Source of the DNA: Patellaria atrata CBS 101060
Taxonomy: Eukaryota > Ascomycota > Dothideomycetes > Patellariales > Patellariaceae
Length of the DNA: 64,000 nt
Assembly: GCA_010093705.1 (NCBI GenBank)
Contig: MU006122.1
Span: 5,331-69,330 of the forward strand
Direction: 5' to 3'
Positions 1 to 14,604 of the stretch are shown piece by piece. Positions within the stretch are counted from its first letter, which is position 1. Every line of letters begins with the position of its first letter. Both the position numbers and the translations under genes were made by a program. The notes beneath the pieces are model-generated. The model worked only from the letters and a program-made list of their open reading frames with translations, did not search any database and was not told the origin of the DNA.

Positions 1-3000
1 TAATAAATATAATATAAAAAAAATAACTATTTATATTATAAATAATAAAAAATTATAATAAAGTTTAAAAATTAAAATTATATATATAAATATTTACTAA
101 TAAATAAATATTAGATAAAAGAATATAAAAACTATAAAAATAAAATAAAAATATTTAAAAAAAATCGAGAATTTAAATTATTAATAAATAATTATAGAAA
201 ATATAATAGTTTTAATTATATAAATAAATTTAAATATAAATAATATTATTAAATATTAATTTATATAGAATATATAATAATAATATAAAAAGACTATAAA
301 TATAATATAAATTATTAGTATTATAAAGATTTAAAAGAAAAGTTTTATATAAAAAAAATATTTTTATAGAAAATAGAAATACTTTAAAATAATAAAAAAA
401 ATATTTAAATATATTATTAAATATAATATATAAGACTTTAAATAATATATAATAAAAGATATATAATATAATTATTATATAATATAAAAGATAAAAAGTA
501 AAAATTAAAAGTAATTTAAATTATAATATAATTATTAAAAGAAAATATTAAAAGTTTAAATATAAAAAATATTATAAAGACTTATATTATAAAAGATATA
601 ATAAGTTATATTAAATTAAATATATAGAATTTAATTATTTAATATATAATTATATAAAAAACTATTAAATTATTTAAAGTAAAAATAATTAAAAAATATA
701 ATTTTTAAGTTCTTTAAAACTTTATAAAATAATAATAAAATATTTTAAGTAAATATTATTATATATAGTAAAAGAATAATAATATTAATTAATAATAATA
801 TTATTAATTTATTTATTTTATTTTAATAAGTAAAAAAGAAAAATATATTTTTTATAAAATTTAAGAATTTAATTCTATTATAATTAAAAAATAATAAAGA
901 AATAAGATATAAATAAAATTTAATTAATTTTAAAACTATATTAATAAAAGTTAATATATAAAAGAAAATAATTATTTAATATATCTTTATAATTAATTTA
1001 AAAGATATAAATATAATTTTAAAGATAAATTAATTATAAATAATAAATTTAAATATAAATTAGAAAATAAAAAGTATTTAAATTAATTAAAATATTTTAA
1101 AAAAAGATAAAATTAAATAAATAAAATATATTAAATAGATAAATATTAATATATTTATAAGATATATTTTATATTATAAAATAATAAAAATCTATAAAAA
1201 TAAACTTAAAAGTATAAAAGTAATATAGTTTAAAAAAGTAAATATTAAGAAAATTTCTAAAAAACTTAAAATATTTAAAAAATATAATAAGTTTAAAGAT
1301 TTATTTAAAAAAGATATAATAATTATATTTTTAAATTATTAAATATAGAATTATAAAATTATAATTTAATTCTATTTATCTATTATTAAGAAAATAATAT
1401 AAAGTATTTAAAAAATATATTTATATTAATTTAAAAAAGAAATATATATAATTTAATAAAAGTTTAATAGCTTTATTAATTCTATTTATATTAAAGAAAA
1501 ATAATAAATTAAAATTATATATTAATTATAAATAAATAAATAATATTATAATTAAAAATAGATATTTATTATCTTTAATCTTAGAAATTTAAGATAAACT
1601 ATAAAAAATAAAATAGTTTATAAAATTTAATATTTAAAATAATTATTATTAAATTAAAATAAAAGAAAATAAAAAATAGAAGATAATTATAAAAATAAAA
1701 TTTAAATTATATAAATATATAATAATATCTTTTAATTTAATTAATATTTTAATAATATTCTAAATAATAATTAATTATATATTAAAAGAATATTTAAATA
1801 TATTTATAATAGTTTATTTAAATAATATACTAGTATATATAAATAGAATATTTAAAAAATATAAAAAGTATATAAAGAAAATATTAAAGAAATTATAAAA
1901 GAAAAGACTTTTAATATATTTAAATAAATATAAATTTTATATTAAAGAAATAGAATTTTTAGACCTTATTATTATTATTAAAAGTATATAAATAGACTTA
2001 AAGAAAATAGCTATAATTAAAAATTAACTAATATTAAAAAATATAAAGAATATATAATTATTCTTAAATTTTATAAACTATTATTAAAAGTTTATTTAAA
2101 GATATTTAAAAATAATAATATTATTATTAAAATAAATAAAAAAGAAAAATATCTTTATTTAAATAAAGAAAGTATAAAAAGTATTTAATAAATTTAAAAA
2201 GAAATTTATTATAATATTTATCTTAATTATATTTAACTCGAAAAAATCGATAATACTAAAAATTAATATATTTAACTATATATTAAATATATATATAAGT
2301 TAGTTAAATAAAAAAGAATAACTATATTTAATAATTTTTTATTTATAGAAATTTATAACTATAAAACTAAACTATAATATATATAATAAAAAGTTATTAA
2401 TAATTATTAATATATTTAAATAATAGAGATTATATTTTAAAATACTTAAATATATAATAAAAGTTTAATTAAACTATTAAAATCTAATAAACTTTCTTAT
2501 AATAAAGAAGTTAAATCGAAAATAAATAAGATAAATAAAAATATTTATATCTTTTAATTTTAAGATATTTTATAGATTAGAAGTTAAAAATAAATTAATT
2601 AATATTATAAATAGAAAATTCGATTATTTAAAAAGAATAAAATTAATATATAACGTAATATTAAAAAGAGAAAATAATATAATTATCTATAATTAATTAA
2701 GATTAACTATAATATTAATAATTAAATTTATAAAAGAATAATAAATTTATAATATTTATTAGAAAAATAATATAATAAAGGAATTTTAAAAGAATAATAA
2801 CTTTAAAATAATAAAAATAGTTTAAAAAATATAGTTATATAATAAATTTATATATATTTTAATAATATTATAAAAGATTTTTACTAAAGAGATTTATAAA
2901 GTATTAATATATAATTATTAAAGTATTAATAAAATCTTAAAATAAATTTTAAGAAATTACTATTTCCTAAAAATAAAAAATATAGTAAAGTAAATTATCT

Positions 3001-5433
3001 TAGAATATAATAATAATATATAGAATAAAAATATAAAGTATATACTTTATAAATAAATATAATATATTAAATTATTAAAATAAACGTGAAACTTAATAAT
3101 AATAAACTTTATTATAAATTTATTAGAATCTAAAAATTTAATAATAAAAGTAAAATATAATATAATATTAATTATTATAGAATAATTAATAAAGTTTATC
3201 TACTTTATATTAATAAAGACGATAATAATACTATAAATAATAATATTAATATTAAAAATAATATTAACGAATTATTAAATATTAAAAGAAATTATTTTAA
3301 ATAAAGATAAATTATTTAAATTAATATTTTATTAAACTTTAATATAAAGTTTAAAGATAAACTATAAATTATTTATAAACTTTTATCTATAAATAGATAG
3401 TTAAATTAAAAGAATAAATTATTCTCTAAAATAATACTTATATAATTATATAAATTATTAATAGAATAATTAGATAAAACTATTATTAATAGTATAATTT
3501 ATATATAATAATATAAAATTCGATATTATAAAGATTTTACTCTTTTATATAAACTATAGTTTTAAATTAAAAGTATATTATAAGTTAAAAATAATTTAAA
3601 GTATTTTATAAGAAATCGCGTTAAAAGTTAAATAAATTAAGAAATTATATATATAATTATCGCGAGATATAACTTTCTAAACGATAAAGGCTATAAAATA
3701 TAATAATTAATATAAATCGTTAGAATTAATCTTTAAAAGAGAGAATAAAATTTATTTATTATAGAAAAATTTTAAAATAAAATAATTTAATAAGAAATTA
3801 AATTATAAGAAAATTAATCCTTTTAAAATTAAATAAATTAAAGGAAAAATTAATTATAAGCTAAAGCTATTATAAAAAATAAAAATATATTTAATTTTCT
3901 ATATATTACTTTTAAAATTAGTATATATTTATATTAAACTTTAAATATAATTTATAAAACTTAAGGAAAAAATATTTATAAAATAGAATAAATTTTAAAT
4001 CTATAATAAATAGATAATTAATATAAATATTTAGTAAAATAGAAAGATTATAAATATATTAATAATATATAAAAATTACTTAATTATTTAATAAATTATA
4101 ATTAAAAATTTAAATAATTTTATCGTTAAAATTAAAGAATTTTAAACTTTTAAAGATAGAGAAATTTAAACTAAATTAATTAAAAAGAGATATAATAATA
4201 AAGAAAGAAGAAATAATAAAAGAAAATTATTATCTTTTAATTATTTACTTTAAAATCTTAAATTTTTTAATAAAATTAAATTTATAATAAAATATTTTAA
4301 ATTTCTTTTCTTTAAAAGAATAAAGTTATTTATAAAGATAATAGATATAAATATAAATAACTTTTATATAAATATTTATTTAAACGTAAATTTACTTTTT
4401 ATAATTAAAAATAAACTTTTTATTATTTTTAATAATAATTAATTTAAAGAGAGTTTAAATCTTTAAAATATTAAGTTTATTATAGTTTTTATATATTATT
4501 ATAAAATTATATTTCGAGCTATAGATAATTATAATATTTAAAATAAAAACTAAAAGAAATATTAATAATATAAGAATAAGAAGAATAATAATAAATAAAA
4601 TAAAAAATTAATATAAAATAACTATATAAAGTAATATAAATAATATAATATTAATAATAAATTAAATAAAGTTTAGCTTTTAATATTTTAAAAAAAAAAG
4701 AAAAAAAGATATATATAATTTAATAAATAAATAATATATCTATTATATATTTAAGTAAAAGAAATAAACTTTTAAAATAAAAGTTAAAAAGAAGAAAGAT
4801 AGTATTATAACTATAAATTATAAAAATATATAAATAATAAATAAAGAAAAAAAAGATATACTATTTAAAAAGATTATAAATAAAATAAATAATAATAAAT
4901 TATATAATTTAAATATTTAGATATTTAAATATTTTAATTATAGGAAATAATTAAATAACTAAATAATTAAAATAATTAAAAGAGATTATATAATTTAGAT
5001 ATTTAGATATTTAAATATTTTAATTATAAAGAATAATTAAACGATTAAATAATTAAAATAACTAAAGTATAGATAATTAAATTAATTATAAAAAATAGAA
5101 ATATTTAAGAATAATCTTTCTTTTATATATTTAGATTTTTCGTAATTATTTTTACTATTAATTTTATCTATAAATTTAAATATTATAGTTTTAAACTTAA
5201 TTTTATTTATTATATTATTTCTATATAATATATTTTATCTTATTATAAGTATTATCTAAAGTTAAAAAGTTAATAAATTATATCGATAATTTAAAATATT
5301 TTTATTATATATATTTTATCACTTTATTAAATTTATCTTAATAATTAACTATATTAAATAAAAAGTTAAATATATTTCTAAATTTATTTTATTTTATTTT
5401 AATAAATATAGACTCTTATTATAATATTATAAC
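1..5433 (+). mobile_element. Fossil Ty3/Gypsy LTR retrotransposon (copy A), left end outside window
   Basis: Read on the plus strand, about 1,800-2,000 still resembles the Gypsy reverse-transcriptase core around the Y-L-D-D-I-L-V-Y block, followed by the E-F-L-G-F segment. Much of the same sequence recurs in reverse complement at about 11,260-14,600 (copy B). The right LTR lies at about 4,803-5,433. The left LTR and gag part would lie before base 1. The copy is broken throughout and very A/T-rich, so it is an old fossil and more decayed than copy B. Confidence 0.8.
4803..5433 (+). repeat. 3' LTR of Gypsy copy A
   Basis: About 630 bases, homologous to 9,518-10,050, to 22,212-22,695 and to 23,828-24,090 in the same orientation, and to 10,620-11,255 and 21,615-22,203 in the opposite one. 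The left edge is a decayed form of the TGTTATAGC start seen in copy B. The right edge is the stretch ending TATAATATTATAACT. Inside, a segment of about 80 bases is duplicated in tandem (about 4,906-5,060). Edges were set by comparing copies and are good to perhaps ten bases. Confidence 0.7.
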
Positions 5434-5449
5434 TATTAAAAATAAATAA

Positions 5450-8270
5450 TTAATATATTTTTATTATATATATTAAAATATATATATTAAAATATATATA
5501 TTAAAATATTTTATTTATTTAATTATTTTTAAAAATTAAAATCTTTTAATTATATAATATATTTATCTTTTTATATTATATAAAAATATAAATATAATTT
5601 TTATAAATAATAAAAAGTAAAATTCTATATTTTATAATATAAATATTTTAAATAATTATAATTATAATTTATTTAATTAATTAAATAAATTTAAATTTTA
5701 TATATTTTTTTATATTTATAATAATTTTTATCAATTTAATTATATTTATTTAAAAGATAATTTTCTTAAAATTATAAATATTATTATAATAAATATTATA
5801 TTTAATTTTTATCTTTTTAATAAATTTAAATTATATATTTATTATTTTAAAATATTTTTTAATAATTTTTTATTTAATTAAAAATTATTTTTAATTTATT
5901 TAAATATATTATAAATTTTTTAAATTAATTTTTATTTATTTATTTTTTATTTTATATATTTAATAATTTTTTTATTATATTTATTATTTTATATAATTAA
6001 AATAAATTAAAATAAAAAATATATTAAATAATTATTTATTTTTTAATTATAATAAATTTTTAATAATTAAATTAAAAATTAATTTAAATAAAAATTTAAC
6101 TATATATTTATTAAAACTTTTATAAATATATATTATATATAATAATAATATATTATAAACTTTAAAATTAATTTTTCTTATAAATTTTTCTTATAAATTT
6201 TATTTAATCTTTTTATTAAATTTTATTATTTTATTATTATTAAGATATTTTATAATATAATAAATTTAATAATTATTAAAAAATATTATAATATTTAATA
6301 ATAATTTATATTTAATAATAATTTATATTATATTTAAATTATAAAATAATTTTAATTAATAATATAATATTAAAAAAATAAAAAATTAATAAATATTTAT
6401 ATTTATAATTAAATTTATAATTTTATTATTATAATTTAAAGATAATATAATATTATATTAATATTTAATAAATTAATTTAAATATTTTAAAATATTTTTA
6501 TATTAAAATAAAAATTTTTTAATTTAATAAATAAATAATTATTTTTAAAATTTTTATTATTAAATATTAATATATTTATTAAAATATTTAATTTATTATT
6601 AATATAATTATTAAAAATTATTATAATAATTTTAGAAAAAAATTATATTTTATATATAAAAATATAAAATAATAAATTTTTTATTTTAATAAAATTATAT
6701 TAATTAATTTATATAATAATTATATTAATATAATTAATATTAATTTTAAAATTTATTTTATTAATATTATAAAAATATTAACTTTAAAAATTATATTTTA
6801 TATATATATATATATTAATTATAAATAAAAATTAATTTAAAAGTAAATAAATATTTTTATAAAAAGTTTATTAAAAATTATATATATAAAAAAAATATAT
6901 TTTAAATTTTAAATAATATTTTATAAATAATATAAAGATTTTTTATTAATATATTATATATAAAATAATCTAAAAATTTTTTTTATTATATTTTTAAAAT
7001 TATTAATTTAAAGATAAAATTTTTATAAATTTAAATTAAATATATATTTTATATTTATTTCTTTTCTATTAAAAATTAATTAAATTAAATATTATATTCT
7101 TTAAATTTTATAATATATTTATTAATTTAATTTATAAAAATTATTTAAAAAAATATTATATATTTATTATAATTATAAATTATAAAAATGGATAATTATT
7201 AAATAAAAAGAAAAAAAAAGATTATTTAAAAAAATTATAAATAATTTTTATAAATAAAATTATATAATATAAATATTTAATTATTTAATTATAAAAAATA
7301 ATTATATAATTAAATAATTAAAAAATTAAATATTTAATAAATATAAAATATTATTAAAAATTATATATTATTATATATTATAGAATTTTTAATATTTATT
7401 ATATTTATTATAATATAAAATATTTTAATAATAATAAAATAATAAAATTTAATAAAAAAATTAAATAAAATTTATATTTTAAATTTATAAAAAAAATTAA
7501 TTTTAAAGTTTATAATATATTATTATTATATATAATAAATATTTATAAAAGCTTTAATAAAAATATTAATAAACTTTTATTTAAATTAATTATTAAATTA
7601 ATTATTAAAAGTTTATTATAATAAAAAAATAAATAATTATTTAATATATTTTTAATTTTAATTTATAAGAATTTATATCTTAATTATATAAAATAGTAAA
7701 TAGAATAAATAAATTATTAAATATATAAAATAAAAAGTAAATAAATAAAAATTAATTTAAAAAGTTTATAATATATTTAAATAAATTAAAAATAATCTAT
7801 AAATAAATAATAAATTATTAAAAAATATTTTAAAAAGATTTTAAAAAGATTTTAAAATAATTAATATATAATTAAAATTTATTAAAAAGATAAAAATTAA
7901 ATATAATATTTTTAATTTTAATAAAATTAACTTTTAAATAAATATAATTAAATTAATAAAAATTATTATAAATTTAAAAAAATATATAAAATTTAATTTT
8001 ATTTAATTAAATAATTAAAAGTAAATTATAATTATTTAAAATATTTATATTATAAAGTATATAATTTTACTCTTTATTATTTATAAAAATTATATCTATA
8101 TTTTTATATAATATAAGAAGATAAATATATTATATAATTAAAAAATTTTAGTTTTTAAAAATAATTAAATAAATAATATATTTAATCTTAAATAATTAAA
8201 GTATTTTAATATATATATAAAAATATATATAATAAAAATATATTAATTATTTATTTTTAATAATTATAAA
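5450..8270. repeat. Large inverted repeat of an older A/T element
   Basis: The stretch at about 5,450-6,290 reappears in reverse complement at about 7,400-8,270, separated by about 1.1 kb. The plus-orientation arm appears a third time at about 23,080-23,810. The arms differ by many small changes. No protein signature survives, so the family cannot be named. It could be two copies of one element inserted head-to-head or a palindromic DNA transposon. Confidence 0.55.
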
Positions 8271-8939
8271 AACTATTTTAATTAAAATTTTAAGAATTAT
8301 TATTTAAAAAATAAAATTTTATATATTTTATATATTTTTTTATTTATTATATATATTTTAATTATTTAATATAGTTTATTTTTTATTATTAAAATATAAA
8401 TACTTTTAATATATTTAAGATTTAATATATTAATATATTTTTTATATTAATAAAAAAAGCTTTTTATTAATTTTTAAAAATATATTTTTTAATATATTTA
8501 TAAAAAAGAATTATTATAAAATTTTTAAAATATTAAATTTTATTTTTATTAATATATAAATAATATTAAATTATTTTAAAATATATTTATATTTTTTATT
8601 AATATCTTTATTATTATAAATATTATAATAATTAAAAACTTTAAATAATATATTTAAATTTAAATTATAAATAAAATTTTATTTTTAAATTATCTATTAT
8701 ATTTTAATTTTAATTTATATAATTTATAAAAAAAGCTAAAATAATAATATATAAAAATATATTTATTAATATTTATATTATTAAATTTTAAAAGTAATTA
8801 ATAATAATAATTAAAAGAAAAATATATAAATAAAAATAGATTTAATAAAATAATATAATAAAATAAAATAAAATAAAATATTAATAAAATTATTTATTAA
8901 AATATTTATAATATTTTAATAATTAAAGAAAATTTAAAA

Positions 8940-9035
8940 TAATAATAATTATAAAATAATTTAATTAATTATATAATATTATAAAAATTATAAAATAATT
9001 TAATTAATTATATAATATTATAAAAATTATAAAAA
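8940..9035. repeat. Short tandem duplication, about 39-bp unit
   Basis: A unit containing TTAATTAATTATATAATATT, followed by a run of A and T, occurs twice in a row. A reverse-complement relative of the same region is seen near 24,530-24,600, so this lies inside another dispersed A/T repeat. Confidence 0.5.
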
Positions 9036-9310
9036 GATTAAATATAATATTTAAATATATAAAAAAAATTAAAAGAAATTTCTAAATTTAAGATAAATAT
9101 AAATTATATAAATTCTTTATTTAATAATAAATAATTTAATATTCTTTATAATAAATTATTTATAATAAGAAATTTTATAATATTTAATATTATATAATAT
9201 TTAATAATATTTTCTATTATAATTAATTACTTTTTAAATTTATAAATATAAATATTTATAAATTTATTTTTATATATTATTAATTTAGTTTTTTTTATAA
9301 ATTATATAAA

Positions 9311-9385
9311 TTTAAAATAAATTTTAATTATAATTTAAATTTTAATTATAATTTAAATTTTAATTATAATTTAAATTTTAATATA
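9311..9385. repeat. 18-bp tandem repeat
   Basis: The unit TTTTAATTATAATTTAAA is repeated about three and a half times in a row. A related but non-tandem segment is visible near 24,810-24,850. It is low-complexity A/T sequence in the decayed block. Confidence 0.6.
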
Positions 9386-9517
9386 TTATTTAAAGTCTTT
9401 AATTATTATAATATTTATAATAATAAAGATTTTAATAAAATATATAAAGATATTTTAAAGCGATTTAATATTACTTATATATTAATAAAGATAAAATTGA
9501 ATACTTTAAAAATTTTA

Positions 9518-10620
9518 TATTATAGCTATAAATTATAGAAATATATAAATAATAAATAAAGAGAAGAAAGAAATACTATTTAAAGAAATTATAAATAAAA
9601 TAAATAATAAAGAATTATATAATTTAAATAGTAATTATTAATTATATTAATTATTATAAACGATTAATAACTAAAATAATTAAAATATAAATAACTAAAT
9701 TAATTATAAAAAATAAAAATATTTAAAAATAGTTTTTCTCTTATATATATAATTTTTTCGTAATTATTTTTACTATTAATTTTATTTATATATTTAGATA
9801 TTATAATTTTAAATTTAACTTTATTTATTATATTATTTCTATATAATATATCTTATTTTATTATAAATATTACTTGAAATTAAGAAATTAATAAATTATT
9901 TTATTAATTTATAATATCTTTATTATATATATTTTATTATTTTATTAAATTTATCTTAATAATTAATTATATAAATAAAAAGTTAAGTATATTTCTAGAT
10001 TTATTTTATTTTATCTCGATAAATATAAACTCTTATTATAATATTATAATTATTATATAATAGAAAAGTATATAATAGATTTAGATACAATATTATTAAC
10101 TATAATTAATATAAAGATAAATAAAAAATATATCTAAATATTATATAAATATATTAATAAATTTAAAAATAAAGAAATAGTTTAAAAGTTTAAAAATTAG
10201 CTTAAATAGCTTATTATATAATTATTATTACTATAAAAGTAAACTATAAAAGTTAAAGAATCTATATTTTATAATAATAAATAAAATAAGTTAAGAGAAT
10301 TTTTAACTTAAATAAAAATCTATTATAAAAGAATATAATTAATAAATTATAGTAAATATATATTTAATATATTAATATATTTTAAAGAAATAATTTTAAA
10401 ATAATTTTAATCTATTATATAAAACTATTTTAAGAATAATACAGAATATTAAAAAAATAAAATAGTTAAAATTTTTAAATTATTTTTAAAGTTTAAAGAA
10501 ATATTTAAAAACGTTTTTAAAGAAGTTAATAAATAATAAATAGTTAAAAAGAAATTTTAAGAATTTAGATAAAAAGAATTAACTTTAAAATATATAATTA
10601 TATTTTAATAAATAATTATT
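9518..10620 (+). mobile_element. Fossil Ty3/Gypsy fragment (copy C): 5' LTR and gag side
   Basis: An LTR in plus orientation (about 9,518-10,050) is followed by leader and gag-side sequence (about 10,060-10,620). The same sequence is present in reverse complement at about 21,100-21,610 in copy B. The fragment stops where copy B's own LTR begins near 10,620, so copy B most likely inserted into or beside it. It is broken and incomplete. Confidence 0.65.
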
Positions 10621-11255
10621 ATAATAGAAATTTATATTTATTAAAATAAAGTTAGATAAATTTAAAAATACGCTTAACTTCTTATTTAAAATAGTTAACT
10701 ATTAAAATAGATTTAGTAAAGTGATATAATATATATAATAAAGATATTTTAAGTTAATAGTATAATTTACTAATTTCTTAACTTTAGATAATACTTATAA
10801 TAAGATAAAATATATTATATAGAAATAATATAATAAGTAAAGTTAAGTTTAAAACTATAATATTTAAATTTATAGATAAAATTAATAGTAAGAATAATTA
10901 TAAAGAATCTAAATATATAAAAGAAAGATTATCTTTAAATATTTCTATCCTTTATAATTAATTTAGTTATTTATACTTTAGTCGTTCTAATTATTAGTTA
11001 TTTATAGTGATTAACGCGATTAATAATTATTATTTAATTATTTTAATCGTTAATCGTTTATAGCGACTAGCGTAACTAATAATCACTATTTAATTATTTT
11101 AATTATTAGTCGTTTATAGCGACTAGCGCGACTAGCGACTATTATCTAGATTATATAATTCTTTATTACTCGTTTTATATATAATTTTCTTAAGTGATAT
11201 TCCTTTCTTCTCTTTACTTATTATTTATATATTCTTATAATTTATAGCTATAACA
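10620..11255 (-). repeat. 3' LTR of Gypsy copy B
   Basis: On the minus strand it begins TGTTATAGC (from 11,255) and runs to about 10,620. It contains a tandem array of about 65-base subunits around 10,990-11,150, each holding a segment like CGTTTATAGCGACTAGCG. This is one of the few G+C-bearing stretches in the block. It is homologous to the other LTR copies listed. Confidence 0.7.
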
Positions 11256-14200
11256 CTATTTTCTCTCTTTTTAACTTTTATTTTAAGAGTTTATTTCTTT
11301 TACTTAAGTATATAATAGACGTATCGCCTATTTATTAAATTATATATATCTCTTTTTCCTTTCTTCTAAAATACTAAAAGCTAAACCCCGTCTAATTTAT
11401 CGCTAATATTATATTATTTATATTACTTTATATAATCGTTTTATATTAACTCTTTATTTCGTTTATTATCGTTCTTCTTATTTTTATATTATCGATATTC
11501 CTTTTAATTTCTATTCTAAATATTTTACTTAGAGTATAAAATATAATCTTATAATAATATAAAAGGATTAGAATAAGTTTAATACTTTAAGAGTTAAACT
11601 TTATTATAAATTTATTAAAGCTTATTTTACTCGTAATAAAGCGTTTACTTAAGAGAAGTATTTAATACGATAATTTCGTTTTTTTAATTAAAAGAAGTTT
11701 AAAATATCTCGTTATAAACTTAGTTTTATTAAGAAATTTAAGGCTTTAAAGTAAATAGTTAAAGAATAATAAACTCTCTTAATAGCTTTCTCTTCTTTTA
11801 CTATTATATTTTCTTTTAATTAGTCTAGTTTAGGTTTCTCTACTTTTAAGGGTCTAGAATTCCCTAATTTTAACGATAAAATTATTTAAATTTTTAATCG
11901 TAGTTTATTAAATACTTAAATAGTTTCTATATATTATTTATATATTTATAGCCTTTCTATTTTACTAAATATTTATATTAATTATCTATTTATTGTAGAT
12001 TTAAGATTTATTTTACTTCGTAAATATTTTCTTTCTTAAGTTTTATAGATTATACTTAAAGTTTAATATTAGTATATACTAGTTTTAGAAGTAATATATA
12101 GAAAACTAGATATATTTTTATTCTTTATAGTAATTTTAACTTATAATTAATTTTTTCTTTAATCTATTTAATTTTAAAAAGGTCGATTTTCTTATAATCT
12201 AATTTCTTATTAAGTCGTTTTATTTTAAAGTTTTTCTATAATAAGTAAACTTTATTCTCTCTTTTAAAGATTAGTTTTAGCGACTTATATTAATTACTAT
12301 ATTTTATAGCTTTTATTATCTAGAAAACTATATCTTATAATATATATCTTATAATATATATCTTTTATATTCTTTAGTATCGGTTAATCTTTAATTACAG
12401 CTATCTTTTTTAGGTCTACTCGTATATCTTTAATAGTAATAATAAAGCCTAGAAATTCCGTTTCTTTAATATAGAATTCGTATTTATTTAAATATACTAG
12501 AAGTCTCTTCTCTCGTAATTTCGTTAATATTTTCTTTATATATTCTTTATACTTTTCGAGCGTTCTATTTATATATACTAGTATATTATCTAAGTAAATA
12601 ATTATAAATATATCTAAATATTCTTTTAATATATAATTAATTATTACTTAAAACGTTATTAGAGAATTAAACTAAATAATATTATTATATATTTATATAA
12701 TCTAAATTTTATTCTTATAACTATCTTTTATTCTTCGCCTTCTTTTATTTTAATTCGATAGTAACTATCTTAGATATTAAATTTCGTAAACTATTTTACT
12801 TTTTATAACCTATCTTAGATTTCTAAAATTAAGAATAATAAGTATTTATTCTTAATTATAATATTATTTAACTATCTATAATTAATATATAATCTTAATT
12901 TACTATTCTTTTTTAGTATAAATAGAATCGATAAAATTATTAGATTTTTATTAAGTCGTATATATCCTTTTTTTTAAGTTAATATAAATATATTTTTTAA
13001 GTGCTTTATATTATTCTCTTATTAATAGATAAATTAGATTAAGTTATAATTTTATACTCTTCTTTAATATTATTTTATAATCTTATATTTAATAATCTAG
13101 AAATATAGTCGTTATATCTTTCTTAAATAAATCTTTAAACTTATTATACTCTTTAAGTATCTTAGATTTTTTAGAAATCTTTTTAACGTTTACTTTTTTA
13201 AGTTATATTACTTCTATACTTTTAAATTTATTTCTATAAATCTTTATTATCTTATAGTACGAAATATATTCTATAAATATACTAATATCTATTTATTTAG
13301 TATATCTTATTCGCTTAACTCTATTCTTTTATAAGATATTTTAATTAATTTAAATACTTTTTATCTTCTAGTTAATATTTAAATTTATTATTTATAATTA
13401 ATCTATTCTTAAAATTATATTTATATCTTCTAAATTAGTTATAAAAATATATTAAATAATTATCTTCTCTTATATATTAACTTCTATTAGTATAGTTTTA
13501 AAGTTAATTAGACCTTATCTATATTCTATTTCTTCGTTATTTTCTAATCGTAGCGGGACTAAATTCTTAAATTTTATATAAAATATACTTTTCCTTTCTA
13601 TCTATTAGAGTAAGATAAACGAATCGATAGTGTTATTATTAACTAACGCTATTATTCTCTTACTATATATAATAACGTTTATTTAAAGTGTTCTATTATT
13701 ATTTTATAAGATTTTAAGGAACTTAGAAGTTATATTTCTCGATTATTTCTATTTTAAGTAGCTTAGTAGTTTTTTATATAGTTATACGTTAAATAGTTAG
13801 GTTTTATATATTTAATCTAATATAGTTTATTATATCTATCGTAATATAGGCCTTTATAATATTTTTTATATTCGAGCTTTTAATACTCTTTCTTAATAAC
13901 TATATTATAGTTAAAGTTACTCTTAATTTCTACTCTTTATCTCTATACTATATAATAGTTATACTATATATCTTTTATTATATATTATTTAAAGTCTTAT
14001 ATATTATATTTAATAATATATTTAGATATTTCTTTATTATTTTAAAGTATTTTTATCTTTTATAGAAATACTTTTTCTTTATAAAACTTTTCTTTTAAAC
14101 CTTTATAATATTAGTAATCTATACTATATTTATAGTCTTTCTATATTACTACTATATATTCTATATAAATTAATATCTAATAATATCGCCTATATTTAAG

Positions 14201-14604
14201 CCTATCTATATAATCGAAACTATTATACTTTTTATAATCGTTTATTAGTGGTTTAAGTTCTTAATTTTTTTTAGATTCTCTCGTTTTATCTTTATAGATT
14301 TTATATCCTTTTACCTAGTATTCGCTCTTAGGTAAATATATATAAGTAAAGTCTTAATCTTTAAACTTTATTATAGCCTTCTATTATTTATAATATAAGT
14401 AGTTACTCTCTTTATATTATATTTATCGAAAGATTAGATAGTCTTCTACTTTTAATATAAGATTTAATTATTATTCTTTAATAATTATATTAGTATTAAA
14501 TTTAGGTTTAATTAGTTTCTAATTTTAGAACTTTTATTCGAGTTATTATTATTATTCTATAATCTAGTATATAAGGCTTAGTCTATTAAATATTTATTAT
14601 AAGG

